Positions 1 to 7,012 of a stretch of 11,036 nt of DNA are shown here, piece by piece. Positions within the stretch are counted from its first letter, which is position 1; the number at the start of each line of letters is the position of its first letter. Source of the DNA: Candidatus Aminicenantes bacterium UBA647 (GTDB lineage Bacteria; Acidobacteriota; Aminicenantia; UBA2199). The notes beneath the pieces were generated by a model that was not told the DNA's origin, did not search any database, and worked only from the letters and a program-made list of their open reading frames with translations. The DNA lies in contig DBOL01000072.1 in the NCBI GenBank assembly GCA_002299555.1, positions 8,321-19,356 on the forward strand, in the 5' to 3' direction. The position numbers and the translations under genes were made by a program.

Positions 1-776
1 TGAGTAATTCTCTGCAAGCTGTCCATGTTTTTGGAGAGGTCGGTGTTTATCTCCTTTTTGATCTCTGCGAGAATCCAATCTGAAACAGCAGCATCAAAAT
101 CATTTCCACCCAGAAAAGTGTCTCCGAGAGTTGATACAACTTTAAATATCTCATCTTTGACCTCTACGATTGAAATATCAAATGTACCCCCGCCAAGGTC
201 ATAGACGGCATAATAACCATCTTTGTTGATCCTGTCTCTGTATGCTATAAGTGCGGATGTTGGTTCGTTGATTATCCTGGAGATTTCAAGTCCGGCTATC
301 TCTCCGGCATTCTTTGTGGCTAACCGCTGTGCGTCATTAAAAAATGCGGGAACCGTAATGACAACCTTTCCTACATCTTCACCAAGGTAGTCCTCGGCTA
401 TCCCCTTGAGGTATCTCAGGAACATTGCAGAAATCTCTTCCGGAGTGCATATCTCTCCGTTAAAATCTATATGAGCATCACCATTCTCAGCTTCAACAAT
501 TCTGTAAGCTGCGGTGCTTCTAATCTTTTCGATCTCCGGAGAATTGAATTTTCTACCTATTATCCTTTTAACTCCCCAGATCGTATTTTCAGGGTCTGAA
601 AGGAATTGTCTCTTTGCAATATTACCGAAGATCGGCTGTTTATCCTTGCTAAGAGAAACTATAGAAGGAATAACCCTGGATCCTTCCGGATTCGGGATTA
701 TCTCAGGAACGGATCCTTCGAAGAAACTAATGCATGAATTTGTTGTGCCCAGATCGATTCCGATATTTTTTGCCAT
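1..776 (-). CDS. dnaK: Chaperone protein DnaK (Hsp70), N-terminal part, cut by window edge
   Basis: ATP-dependent cytosolic Hsp70 chaperone that works with DnaJ and GrpE. The visible 258 codons cover about two thirds of the nucleotide-binding domain. Seen: phosphate-1 motif IGIDLGTTNS (5-14), K70 in VKRIIGR, PAFFNDAQR (143-151), E171 in IINEPT, and DLGGGTFDIS (193-202) with T198 and D200. The allosteric residues P143, R151, K155, R167 and N170 match E. coli numbering. Residues about 75-105 hold the extra segment found in Gram-negative but not Bacillus-type DnaK. Start ATG at 776 lies one base after the grpE stop (TAAAATG), with an AGGAAG ribosome site inside the end of grpE, so translation is probably coupled. 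Oddity: the nearly invariant EPTAAALAYG reads EPTSALIAYR (171-180). The substrate-binding domain lies outside the window, so dnaK versus a dnaK paralogue cannot be fully settled; the grpE neighbour favours the main dnaK. Confidence 0.95.
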   Translation of the reverse strand, partial: MAKNIGIDLGTTNSCISFFEGSVPEIIPNPEGSRVIPSIVSLSKDKQPIFGNIAKRQFLSDPENTIWGVKRIIGRKFNSPEIEKIRSTAAYRIVEAENGDAHIDFNGEICTPEEISAMFLRYLKGIAEDYLGEDVGKVVITVPAFFNDAQRLATKNAGEIAGLEISRIINEPTSALIAYRDRINKDGYYAVYDLGGGTFDISIVEVKDEIFKVVSTLGDTFLGGNDFDAAVSDWILAEIKKEINTDLSKNMDSLQRIT

Positions 777-777
777 T

Positions 778-1422
778 TTATTCTTCCTGGCTATTTTTGT
801 CTTTATCCGGTTCTGTCTGAATTGCAACTTTTGCAAGAGTTGGCCTTAGTAATTTTTTGTTATACATGAACCCTTTCTGATAAACTTCAATTATTGTTGG
901 TCCTGACACGAAATCAACCTCTTCTTTAGAAAGAGCCTGATGGATATTGGGGTCAAAAGATTTGTTCATTGCATCTATCTCTGCTACTCCATTTTTATTC
1001 AGTATCTCCATGAGTTGCCGGTAGATCATTTCAACACCGGAAATTATTGAATTTTCGGTGGATTCACCTTCCTTCACCTTGAGGGCTCTTTCGAGGTTGT
1101 CTGTTATTACCAGAAGTTCTTTGAAAAAATCTCCCAAAGCATATTTCTGATGCTCATCTTTCTCTTTTTTAACCCTCTTTCTGAAGTTGTCTATTTCGGC
1201 CATATTCCTCAAGAGCTTGTCTTTAAATTCATCCCTTTCGGTGGTCAGTTTCTCAATGGTCTTTTCCTGAATCTTTAGTTTTGCGGTGGATTTTCTTACC
1301 TGGGACTTTTTCTTCTGATCCGTTCTCTTTTCAGTTGGCTTTTTTTGAACTCTGTCATCCTGTCCGTACTCAGGGTCATCAGGAACGTAACCAATATCAA
1401 GTTTATTATCATCGACGCTCAT
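778..1422 (-). CDS. grpE: GrpE nucleotide exchange factor
   Basis: Homodimeric cytosolic co-chaperone that releases ADP from DnaK; 214 residues, within the usual range. The first ~50 residues are very charged and probably disordered, rich in Lys, Asp and Gln. A long alpha-helical coiled-coil follows (about 50-90). The family signature then runs from about 73: EIDNFRKRVKKEK, then KYALGDFFKELL and TDNLERAL. The C-terminal beta-domain is visible as FDPNIHQAL, followed by TIIEVYQKGF and the closing LLRPTLAKVAI. A short acidic tail follows. The ATG at 1422 directly abuts the hrcA stop codon (TAAATG), and GGAGG at 1428-1432 inside the hrcA end gives five bases of spacing. Both facts fix the start and suggest coupled translation. 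It is the middle gene of the hrcA-grpE-dnaK operon. Confidence 0.96.
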   Translation of the reverse strand: MSVDDNKLDIGYVPDDPEYGQDDRVQKKPTEKRTDQKKKSQVRKSTAKLKIQEKTIEKLTTERDEFKDKLLRNMAEIDNFRKRVKKEKDEHQKYALGDFFKELLVITDNLERALKVKEGESTENSIISGVEMIYRQLMEILNKNGVAEIDAMNKSFDPNIHQALSKEEVDFVSGPTIIEVYQKGFMYNKKLLRPTLAKVAIQTEPDKDKNSQEE

Positions 1423-2442
1423 TTATACCTCCATGGGGTTGTCAGACAATATTGTAGTCATGTGGCTTGAAAAATGTTTTACTCTGTTTATTGTTTCAGA
1501 GTACCTTGTAAATTTAGGGCCTATTATACCCAGCTTCCCTATCGGATTTTCCGACCAGTAAAAATTTGAAATTATTAGAATAAGTTCTTCAAATTCAGAT
1601 ATTCCTGATTCCCCTCCAAATGCAATAACCGGGTTCCTGTCATTTTCATTCAGTATATCTTTAAGGAACTTAGCGAATCTCTCTTTTTCCTCGAGTGTGC
1701 TGATTATTTTCTTCAGGGTCTCTGTGTCTGTTACCCGGGAGTTAAGAAGGTTCAATGCACCGTTGTAGAACAGGTCGGCAGTTATAAGGTCTTCAGTCCC
1801 CAGGAGATCGTAGATGCCCCGGTATACATTTATATATCTCTTCTTGTCCTTGAACAGTCTGTTCCTTATGATCTTAAATACTCTGTTCAGGGAACGGTGT
1901 GAGAACTCCTTATTCAGAATATGCTCCCAATTTTTCAGTTCTGCTTCTGAATAATTTCTGTTTGTTACAAATATCTTTGAGAAGATCCACTGGTTGCTGC
2001 TACTCAGGATCATCATTATCTTGTATGAATCTATTTTGATCAGTTTGACACTTTTAAACTCAAGGTCGAAAATTGAATCAAAATATACAAATCCTATGTT
2101 ATCAGATTCTCTCGAAAGAAGATCTGCACTTTTTGTGGAAAGGTCACGAAAGTTCTTTCCGTTTTCCTCCAGAAATCCCGGAGAGAGAGTGCCGGTTTCG
2201 GTAATTTCATCAAGGCTTCTCAGATACATCTTAATGCCTTGGTCTGTTGGTGTTCTTCCTGATGAACTACTGCTCTTTTTCAGAAGGCCGTTAGCTTCAA
2301 GTTTTTGAAGCTCTTTTCTTATCAGAGAGCAGGAAAAAGGAAGATATCCTGATAATTGTGCAGAGCTCACCGGCAGTCTGGTATTACTGTACAAATTGAC
2401 CAGTGTGGCCAGTATTTCCGTATCCCTTTTGCTAATCCACAT
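1423..2442 (-). CDS. hrcA: HrcA heat-shock transcriptional repressor
   Basis: Dimeric repressor of the class I chaperone genes; in the known family it binds the CIRCE operator and needs GroEL for activity. The N-terminal winged helix is clear (about 1-75): KRDTEILATLV, then SLIRKELQKLEANGLL, then the wing SSGRTPTDQGIKMYLRSL. The central GAF-like part is divergent. The C-terminal part is recognisable again through ITADLFYNGALNLL, LEEKERFAKFLKDIL, and IGKLGIIGPKFTRYSETINRV. I place the start at ATG 2442 (339 residues) because MWISKRDTEIL lines up with the family N-terminus. An in-frame TTG at 2478 would add 12 aromatic-rich residues and itself forms part of a TTGACA promoter box. The Shine-Dalgarno before 2442 is poor. 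No CIRCE repeat is seen upstream, so autoregulation is not evident from this sequence. Confidence 0.93.
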   Translation of the reverse strand: MWISKRDTEILATLVNLYSNTRLPVSSAQLSGYLPFSCSLIRKELQKLEANGLLKKSSSSSGRTPTDQGIKMYLRSLDEITETGTLSPGFLEENGKNFRDLSTKSADLLSRESDNIGFVYFDSIFDLEFKSVKLIKIDSYKIMMILSSSNQWIFSKIFVTNRNYSEAELKNWEHILNKEFSHRSLNRVFKIIRNRLFKDKKRYINVYRGIYDLLGTEDLITADLFYNGALNLLNSRVTDTETLKKIISTLEEKERFAKFLKDILNENDRNPVIAFGGESGISEFEELILIISNFYWSENPIGKLGIIGPKFTRYSETINRVKHFSSHMTTILSDNPMEV

Positions 2443-2449
2443 CCTGGAA

Positions 2450-2483
2450 AGTTTATAATAATATGTAAAAAATGTCAATTATA
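2450..2483 (-). promoter_or_regulatory. Candidate promoter(s) for hrcA-grpE-dnaK
   Basis: On the minus strand the short gap between the GGDEF gene and hrcA contains TATAATTGACA (2473-2483), a perfect -10 hexamer and a perfect -35 hexamer sharing one base. Read as a -10, TATAAT (2478-2483) would put the transcript start near 2471 with a leader of about 28 bases, but its -35 is poor. Read as a -35, TTGACA (2473-2478) pairs only with imperfect -10 boxes (TATAAA at 2452-2457 with 15 bp, TAAACT at 2450-2455 with 17 bp). That would start the transcript almost on the hrcA ATG, giving a nearly leaderless mRNA. Which reading is right cannot be decided from sequence. Confidence 0.4.
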
Positions 2484-2500
2484 AAGCGGAGATGCGGTGG

Positions 2501-3658
2501 TTACTCTTTTACTGTCAGGATCTCCCGATTGAACAGTGTTACCCGATTTCTCCCATTCTCTTTGGAATAGTAGAGTGCTTTATCAGCCATATCAAGGACC
2601 TCTTCTCTCGTGTTGCCATCCTCGGGGAAAGATGATATTCCCACAGAGATTGTGACACTCCCTTTGGGTTGTTTCTCCATTCCCGGGAATCTGGATTTTT
2701 CGATTCTTTCCCTCAGCCTGTCTCCAGCCAGGAATGAGCCGATCTTGTCAGTATTAGGGAGAAAAATAACATATTCGTCACCGCCGTATCTGGCTGAGAT
2801 ATCGAAAGTTCTGAAAGTATCTGTAACAATATGGCCTATCCTTCGTATCACTCCGGAGCCGTTAATATGTCCGTTGTTGTCATTATAGTTTTTGAAATTA
2901 TCTATGTCGAATAAGAGGACAGAGAAAACCTCATTGTATCTTCTCGCCTTTTGAATGTGGTCTTCCATCATCTGGAAAAAATGGGTTTGATTTAAAAGTC
3001 CGGTCAGTCCGTCCCTGATCGAAAGGTCCCTTGTTTTCTTCAGGAGTTCCTGGAGTATCTCCCTGTTTTCTCTAATGTTCATTGAGAGATGGGAGGAGAT
3101 AAAAAAAGCAAGAAGCAGGATTATATCATAGGAGATCATGATCGGAAGTTGCTGTTTGAACTCGAAAGAGCTGTCTACAAAAAATATTGCTGATACCAGA
3201 ATTATTGCTATTGTCGTATTCCTGATTGCTTTATCATGGGTTACAATAAATGTCGATATCATGATATAGAAGATGTACAGGATCATTACCGGGCTGTTTA
3301 CACCACCTGAGATAAATACAATTATTGACAGGAGAACAAAATCAAAATCTATCTGAATAGTTGCAAGTGACTGGAGGCTGTTGTAATCCAGGTTCTCCAG
3401 TTTTTTTCTAATCATCCCTTTGAGAGTCACATTGAAAAGGATATTGCCGATCACCATCAGTCCTAGGAGTAAAGACAGATCTCTTACTTTGACAGTATTG
3501 GTCTCGTTAGTAAGATTAAGTATTGTGAAGAAGACCGCAACGAAAACAGTGTAAAAGAATCTGATCTTGATCAACCACTGATTGTTTTTGATCAGACGAT
3601 CAAATGCGAGGAATTCAGGAGCTTTAAAATTGCTTTTGTATTCCTGGGTTACCTCCAT
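2501..3658 (-). CDS. Six-TM membrane GGDEF dinucleotide cyclase, Hypr-like (Asp-to-Ser)
   Basis: 385-residue predicted inner-membrane signalling enzyme. Six hydrophobic segments occupy roughly 31-50, 61-79, 105-118, 122-140, 147-163 and 173-192, followed by a helical linker (194-213) and a GGDEF domain (about 214-380). The domain opens with RDGLTGLLN, then has DIDNFKNYND with metal-site D251 and D253 and guanine-contact N259. The active-site loop is GGDEY (292-296), and an intact inhibitory I-site RxxD (R283-D286) lies five residues before it. Residue 268 is Ser (codon TCC) in GHINGSGV, where diguanylate cyclases such as PleD have Asp (D344) reading guanine. Asp-to-Ser here marks Hypr GGDEF enzymes, which make 3',3'-cGAMP. 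So the product may be cGAMP, c-di-GMP or a mixture. ATG at 3658 has no clear ribosome site upstream, and a stop codon lies four codons before it. The gene may run on into hrcA. No riboswitch or effector for either dinucleotide was found in the window. Confidence 0.9.
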   Translation of the reverse strand: MEVTQEYKSNFKAPEFLAFDRLIKNNQWLIKIRFFYTVFVAVFFTILNLTNETNTVKVRDLSLLLGLMVIGNILFNVTLKGMIRKKLENLDYNSLQSLATIQIDFDFVLLSIIVFISGGVNSPVMILYIFYIMISTFIVTHDKAIRNTTIAIILVSAIFFVDSSFEFKQQLPIMISYDIILLLAFFISSHLSMNIRENREILQELLKKTRDLSIRDGLTGLLNQTHFFQMMEDHIQKARRYNEVFSVLLFDIDNFKNYNDNNGHINGSGVIRRIGHIVTDTFRTFDISARYGGDEYVIFLPNTDKIGSFLAGDRLRERIEKSRFPGMEKQPKGSVTISVGISSFPEDGNTREEVLDMADKALYYSKENGRNRVTLFNREILTVKE

Positions 3659-3681
3659 TTGACAAGGTTATTACTTTTTCT

Positions 3682-3730
3682 AAAAAAAATCAATTTTTTT
3701 GTTGAAGTAAGAATTCCAACGTATTAGAAT
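3682..3730 (+). promoter_or_regulatory. Probable sigma70-type promoter of the sdh operon
   Basis: TTGAAG at 3702-3707 (-35, 4 of 6 consensus) and TAGAAT at 3725-3730 (-10, 5 of 6) are separated by exactly 17 bp. Directly upstream lie an A8 run (3682-3689) and a T7 run (3694-3700), which could act as an UP-type element or bend the DNA. Transcription would begin near 3737, leaving about 27 bases to the sdhC start. The whole 105-bp gap 3659-3763 is shared with the divergent GGDEF gene, for which I see no convincing promoter boxes. Confidence 0.55.
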
Positions 3731-3763
3731 TAAAAATCATAATTCAGTACAAAGGAGGCAAAA

Positions 3764-4135
3764 TTGTACAAGGATAAAAAATTCTTTGATCTTGGTTATT
3801 ACAAATTCACGGGGTCCTGGGCATGGATGCTTCATCGCCTCTCAGGCCTTGCTCTTATTTTTTACCTTTCTGCTCATATATGGGTGATCAGCACTATTTC
3901 CAAAGGGCCGGAAGGCTTCGACAGAGTGATGGGTGTTCTTGCATCCCCATTATTCAAATTGCTTGAAGTGGGACTATGGGGAATTATATTATTTCACGCT
4001 TTTAACGGGATAAGGGTGGTCATTGTTGATTTCTGGAAGGGCTCCCTTCATCATAAAAAACTTTTCTTTATAATGATCTTCATAGCTTTTCTGCTCTGGG
4101 TTGCAGGCGGCTATCTGATCGTTTCTCACATGTAG
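3764..4135 (+). CDS. sdhC: Succinate dehydrogenase cytochrome b subunit, SdhC
   Basis: Membrane anchor of succinate:quinone oxidoreductase (complex II); helps bind heme b and the quinone. It has 123 residues with three predicted membrane helices at about 27-45, 68-88 and 100-119. Helix I begins with the quinone-site signature HRLSG (24-28), preceded by WAWML. Helix II holds LFHAFNGIR, where H78 is the likely heme ligand; H38 is a second conserved-looking His. The WAWxLHR form resembles SdhC of Thermus/actinobacterial-type complexes more than the E. coli one (inference). The start is TTG at 3764: GGAGG at 3754-3758 sits five bases before it, and the first in-frame ATG comes only inside the first helix region. 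It is the first gene of sdhCDAB. Confidence 0.9.
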   Translation: MYKDKKFFDLGYYKFTGSWAWMLHRLSGLALIFYLSAHIWVISTISKGPEGFDRVMGVLASPLFKLLEVGLWGIILFHAFNGIRVVIVDFWKGSLHHKKLFFIMIFIAFLLWVAGGYLIVSHM

Positions 4136-4144
4136 GAGAATACA

Positions 4145-4510
4145 ATGGACAAAAACTTTAAAGAAACTTCAAGGAGCGGAGGGATCATCTGGCTTTTTCA
4201 GCGGGTCTCGGCTGTTATATTGTTCGTTCTCCTGATGGCACATTATGTGACCTATCATTTTATTGGTCATGGAATAGTAAAATATGTTGATGTTATTGAG
4301 AAGATGAAAGCACCCTGGTTCAATCTGGTGCAGTTTTTATTTCTATTCACAGCGCTGTATCACGGGATAAACGGGATCTGGATGGTTGCAGAAGATTATA
4401 TGAAGAAAAAGGGTACCAGGATCTTTGTGTTTTCTATTCTGGTAATGCTCGGGGCGATCCTGATGTTTGTCGGGATGCTCACTATATTTAAAGCTGGAGC
4501 GAAATTATGA
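4145..4510 (+). CDS. sdhD: Succinate dehydrogenase membrane anchor subunit, SdhD
   Basis: Second membrane anchor of complex II, 121 residues with three predicted helices at about 15-38, 60-82 and 93-114. Helix I carries WLFQRVSAV, the counterpart of the HRxSG signature in SdhC. Helix II ends in LYHGINGIWMVAEDY, which matches the E. coli SdhD pattern with the heme His (here H73) followed by the quinone-site Asp-Tyr pair (D84, Y85). ATG at 4145 follows AGGAG (4134-4138), which overlaps the sdhC stop. The 3' end overlaps sdhA by four bases (ATGA), so the anchor and flavoprotein subunits are probably translationally coupled. Confidence 0.9.
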   Translation: MDKNFKETSRSGGIIWLFQRVSAVILFVLLMAHYVTYHFIGHGIVKYVDVIEKMKAPWFNLVQFLFLFTALYHGINGIWMVAEDYMKKKGTRIFVFSILVMLGAILMFVGMLTIFKAGAKL

Positions 4511-6243
4511 ACATAGAAGAAGCAAAAAAATATCACAGGCTGGATGCAGTAGTTGTGGGTGCCGGACTTGCAGGTCTGAGGGCGGCTCTGGAGCTTGCAA
4601 GAGATGGACATGAAGTGGCTGTAATCACAAAGGTATATCCGACAAGATCACATTCCGGTGCGGCTCAGGGGGGGATAGCAGCATCTCTCGCTAACGCTAC
4701 GGACGATTCAGAAGAACTTCACATGTTCGACACTATAAAAGGAAGTGACTGGCTGGGCGATCAGGATATAATTGAATTTTTTGTCAGTGAAGCAAAGAAA
4801 ACAGTTTATGAATTTGAACATATGGGTGTCCCTTTTTCGAGGACAGAGGATGGCAGGATAAACCAGAGGGCTTTCGGTGGTCACCAGAAACCAAGGGCTT
4901 GTTTTTCTGCAGACATTACCGGACATGTCCTGCTTCATACACTGTATGAACAATGTCTTAAGTATAATGTACATTTTTATAATGAGTTTCAGATTTTCTC
5001 ACTTTTAGTAGAAAAAAACATTTCAAGAGGGGTTGTTGCCTGGGATATAAGAAATGGAGGGCTTCACACTTTTCATTCTAAAACAGTTCTCCTTGCTACC
5101 GGAGGATATGGGAGAGCTTTTAAGGTTACTTCTAATGCCCATGCCAATACGGGAGACAGCCTCGGTCTTATCCTTGAGAATGGCTTACCTCTGGAAGACA
5201 TGGAGTTTGTCCAATTCCATCCAACCGGACTTTTTAAACATGGCATCCTGATGTCTGAAGCGTGTCGCGGAGAGGGCGGCTATCTTACTAATGGGAACGG
5301 TGAAAGGTTCATGGAGAAATATGCAAAGGACAAAATGGAGCTTGCACCCAGAGATGTTGTCTCCAGGTCTGAACAAACAGAAATAAATGAAGGAAGGGGT
5401 GGAAATGGTGAAGATTATGTTTACCTCGACATGAGGCATCTCGGCGAAGAGAAGATCATAAAGAGATTACCTCAGGTAAGAGATCTTGCCATTAACTATC
5501 TTAAAGTTGATATGATCAAAGAACCGGTTCCAATTCAGCCTACGGCTCACTATTCGATGGGTGGAATTCCTGCGAATATAAAAACTGAAGTTTTGAAAAA
5601 TCCTAAGGGAGACATTGTTGTCGGACTTTATACAGCTGGCGAAACGGCATGTCATTCTCTTCATGGTGCAAACAGGCTCGGAACAAATTCACTCCAGGAA
5701 GCAGCAACATTCGGAAGGGTAGCCGGAATGTCAATGTCTGAATTTGTAAAGAAAAATGGACTTGAGAATCTTCCTGCAGATCCTACCGATAATGCCAGAG
5801 GCAAAATGTCAGCATTAATGGATGGGAAAGGGAAAGAGCGTCACTCAGTTCTAAGAGAAGTACTTCAGGAGAACATGACCCTGTACGCCGGAGTTTACAG
5901 AAATGAAAAAGATATGAAGAAGCTCCTGAAGACCATCAGGGAACTTCAGGCAAGATATAAGAAGGTTACCATTGATGATAAGGGTGATGCTTACAATATG
6001 GATCTTTTCGAGGCATTCGAGGTTGGGAATCTTTTGAACTTCTCAGAGGTTATGATCGAAGCAGCGATCGCAAGAAAAGAATCGAGAGGTGCTCACTTCA
6101 GAACTGATCATCCGAAACGTGATGATAAAAAGTGGATGAAGCATACTTTTGCATGGAAAACAGCAAAGGGTGTAAAACTTGACCATACGAGAAAAGCTGT
6201 CATTTATATGGACAGATTCCCACCGCTTGAAAGAAAATATTAA
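4507..6243 (+). CDS. sdhA: Succinate dehydrogenase/fumarate reductase flavoprotein subunit, SdhA
   Basis: Catalytic subunit oxidising succinate to fumarate, with electrons passed to SdhB; 578 residues, normal for the family. The N-terminal FAD Rossmann motif is VVVGAGLAGLRAALEL (15-30). H49 in TRSHSGAAQGG is the expected site of covalent FAD attachment. Substrate-site residues are visible: H238 in FHPTG, the RGEGG stretch (254-258), catalytic R282 in PRDVVSR, H348 in HYSMGGI and R390 in HGANRLG. The C-terminal helical domain ends near ERKY, as in many SdhA proteins. Presence of C and D anchors, heme His residues and the sdhCDAB order favour a quinone-linked succinate dehydrogenase. The direction in vivo (succinate oxidation or fumarate reduction) cannot be read from sequence. 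Confidence 0.97.
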   Translation: MNIEEAKKYHRLDAVVVGAGLAGLRAALELARDGHEVAVITKVYPTRSHSGAAQGGIAASLANATDDSEELHMFDTIKGSDWLGDQDIIEFFVSEAKKTVYEFEHMGVPFSRTEDGRINQRAFGGHQKPRACFSADITGHVLLHTLYEQCLKYNVHFYNEFQIFSLLVEKNISRGVVAWDIRNGGLHTFHSKTVLLATGGYGRAFKVTSNAHANTGDSLGLILENGLPLEDMEFVQFHPTGLFKHGILMSEACRGEGGYLTNGNGERFMEKYAKDKMELAPRDVVSRSEQTEINEGRGGNGEDYVYLDMRHLGEEKIIKRLPQVRDLAINYLKVDMIKEPVPIQPTAHYSMGGIPANIKTEVLKNPKGDIVVGLYTAGETACHSLHGANRLGTNSLQEAATFGRVAGMSMSEFVKKNGLENLPADPTDNARGKMSALMDGKGKERHSVLREVLQENMTLYAGVYRNEKDMKKLLKTIRELQARYKKVTIDDKGDAYNMDLFEAFEVGNLLNFSEVMIEAAIARKESRGAHFRTDHPKRDDKKWMKHTFAWKTAKGVKLDHTRKAVIYMDRFPPLERKY

Positions 6244-6254
6244 GGAGCTATCAG

Positions 6255-6962
6255 ATGTCAAAAGAGAAAAGAATAATAAAAATTTTAAGGTATGATCCGG
6301 CAAACGACAAAAAACCTCATTGGGTTGATTATACAGGTGAATTTGATTCTGATTCCACAATTCTGGATGTCCTGAATGATATTCACTGGAAGACCGATGG
6401 TTCACTTGCATACCGGAGATCGTGTCGGAGTGGTATATGTGGTTCCTGTGCAATGAAAGTTAATGGTCAGAACATACTCGCTTGCGAGACACCTATCCAC
6501 AAATTCAAAGGGAAGATAAAGATCGAGCCTTTACCGGGGTTCGCCATAATTAAAGATCTTGTAGTTGATATGGACCTGTTTTTTGAAAAACTTAAAAAGG
6601 TCAAACCATATCTGGTTGTGGACAAACCTCTGCCTGACAAAGAATTCACTCAGTCCCCTGAGGAATTCGAATATATAAGAGAATCGGTAACCTGCATTCT
6701 CTGTGGAGCTTGTACTTCATCATGCCCGAGCCTATGGGGAAATGAAGATTATCTCGGACCTGCGGCTTTACTTAAAGCTTACAGATTTATCTTTGATACA
6801 AGGGATGATGGAGCTAACGAGAGAATGGATATAGTGAATGACAAGAACGGGATATGGAGATGTCATACGATCTTCAATTGTATGGAGGCATGTCCAAAGG
6901 ATATCAAGATCACGGAATATCTATCCCGTTTAAAGGTGAAGATAGTAGAAAATTCGATTTGA
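6255..6962 (+). CDS. sdhB: Succinate dehydrogenase iron-sulfur subunit, SdhB
   Basis: Electron-transfer subunit linking SdhA flavin to the membrane quinone site; 235 residues, standard length. The N-terminal ferredoxin fold binds [2Fe-2S] through C57, C62, C65 (SCRSGICGSC) and C77. The C-terminal helical domain has CILCGACTSSCP (147-158) and CHTIFNCMEACP (203-214). By family pattern C147, C150, C153 and C213 hold [4Fe-4S], and C157, C203 and C209 hold [3Fe-4S]. All ligands are intact. ATG at 6255 is preceded by AGGAG (6243-6247) overlapping the sdhA stop. It is the last gene of the operon; no hairpin terminator is seen after its TGA, so read-through into the next gene is possible. Confidence 0.97.
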   Translation: MSKEKRIIKILRYDPANDKKPHWVDYTGEFDSDSTILDVLNDIHWKTDGSLAYRRSCRSGICGSCAMKVNGQNILACETPIHKFKGKIKIEPLPGFAIIKDLVVDMDLFFEKLKKVKPYLVVDKPLPDKEFTQSPEEFEYIRESVTCILCGACTSSCPSLWGNEDYLGPAALLKAYRFIFDTRDDGANERMDIVNDKNGIWRCHTIFNCMEACPKDIKITEYLSRLKVKIVENSI

Positions 6963-7012
6963 TATAAACATATTTTTTTGTTTTAAGTTATTTATACTGG
7001 AGGGAGTTGTTT

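Noticed and set aside
514..849. Plus-strand open frame of 111 codons opposite dnaK/grpE
   Set aside because: It lies antisense to two conserved genes with clear family motifs, has no ribosome site and shows no recognisable domain.
2443..2478. Upstream TTG start for hrcA at 2478
   Set aside because: The added residues are not family-like, and the TTG belongs to a TTGACA promoter box; ATG 2442 fits the HrcA N-terminus.
2573..2580. GAGTGCTT, resembling half of a CIRCE operator
   Set aside because: No matching TTAGCACTC half at the required 9-base distance, and it lies inside the GGDEF coding region.
3659..3763. A GEMM-type (c-di-GMP or cGAMP) riboswitch that would support the Hypr idea
   Set aside because: No GEMM core sequence or paired helices are seen here or in the other short gaps; the sdhC leader would be only about 27 bases.
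6043..6453. Minus-strand open frame of 136 codons across the sdhA-sdhB junction
   Set aside because: Antisense to well-supported sdh genes; the protein looks like a shadow translation without family features.
6963..7012. Terminator or promoter between sdhB and the beta-propeller gene (T7 run, TATACT at 6993-6998)
   Set aside because: No stem precedes the T-run, and the TATACT box has no -35 match and would start transcription inside the ribosome site.
7007..7012. TTG start for the beta-propeller gene at 7007
   Set aside because: It directly abuts the Shine-Dalgarno; ATG 7013 has correct spacing and starts a normal signal peptide.
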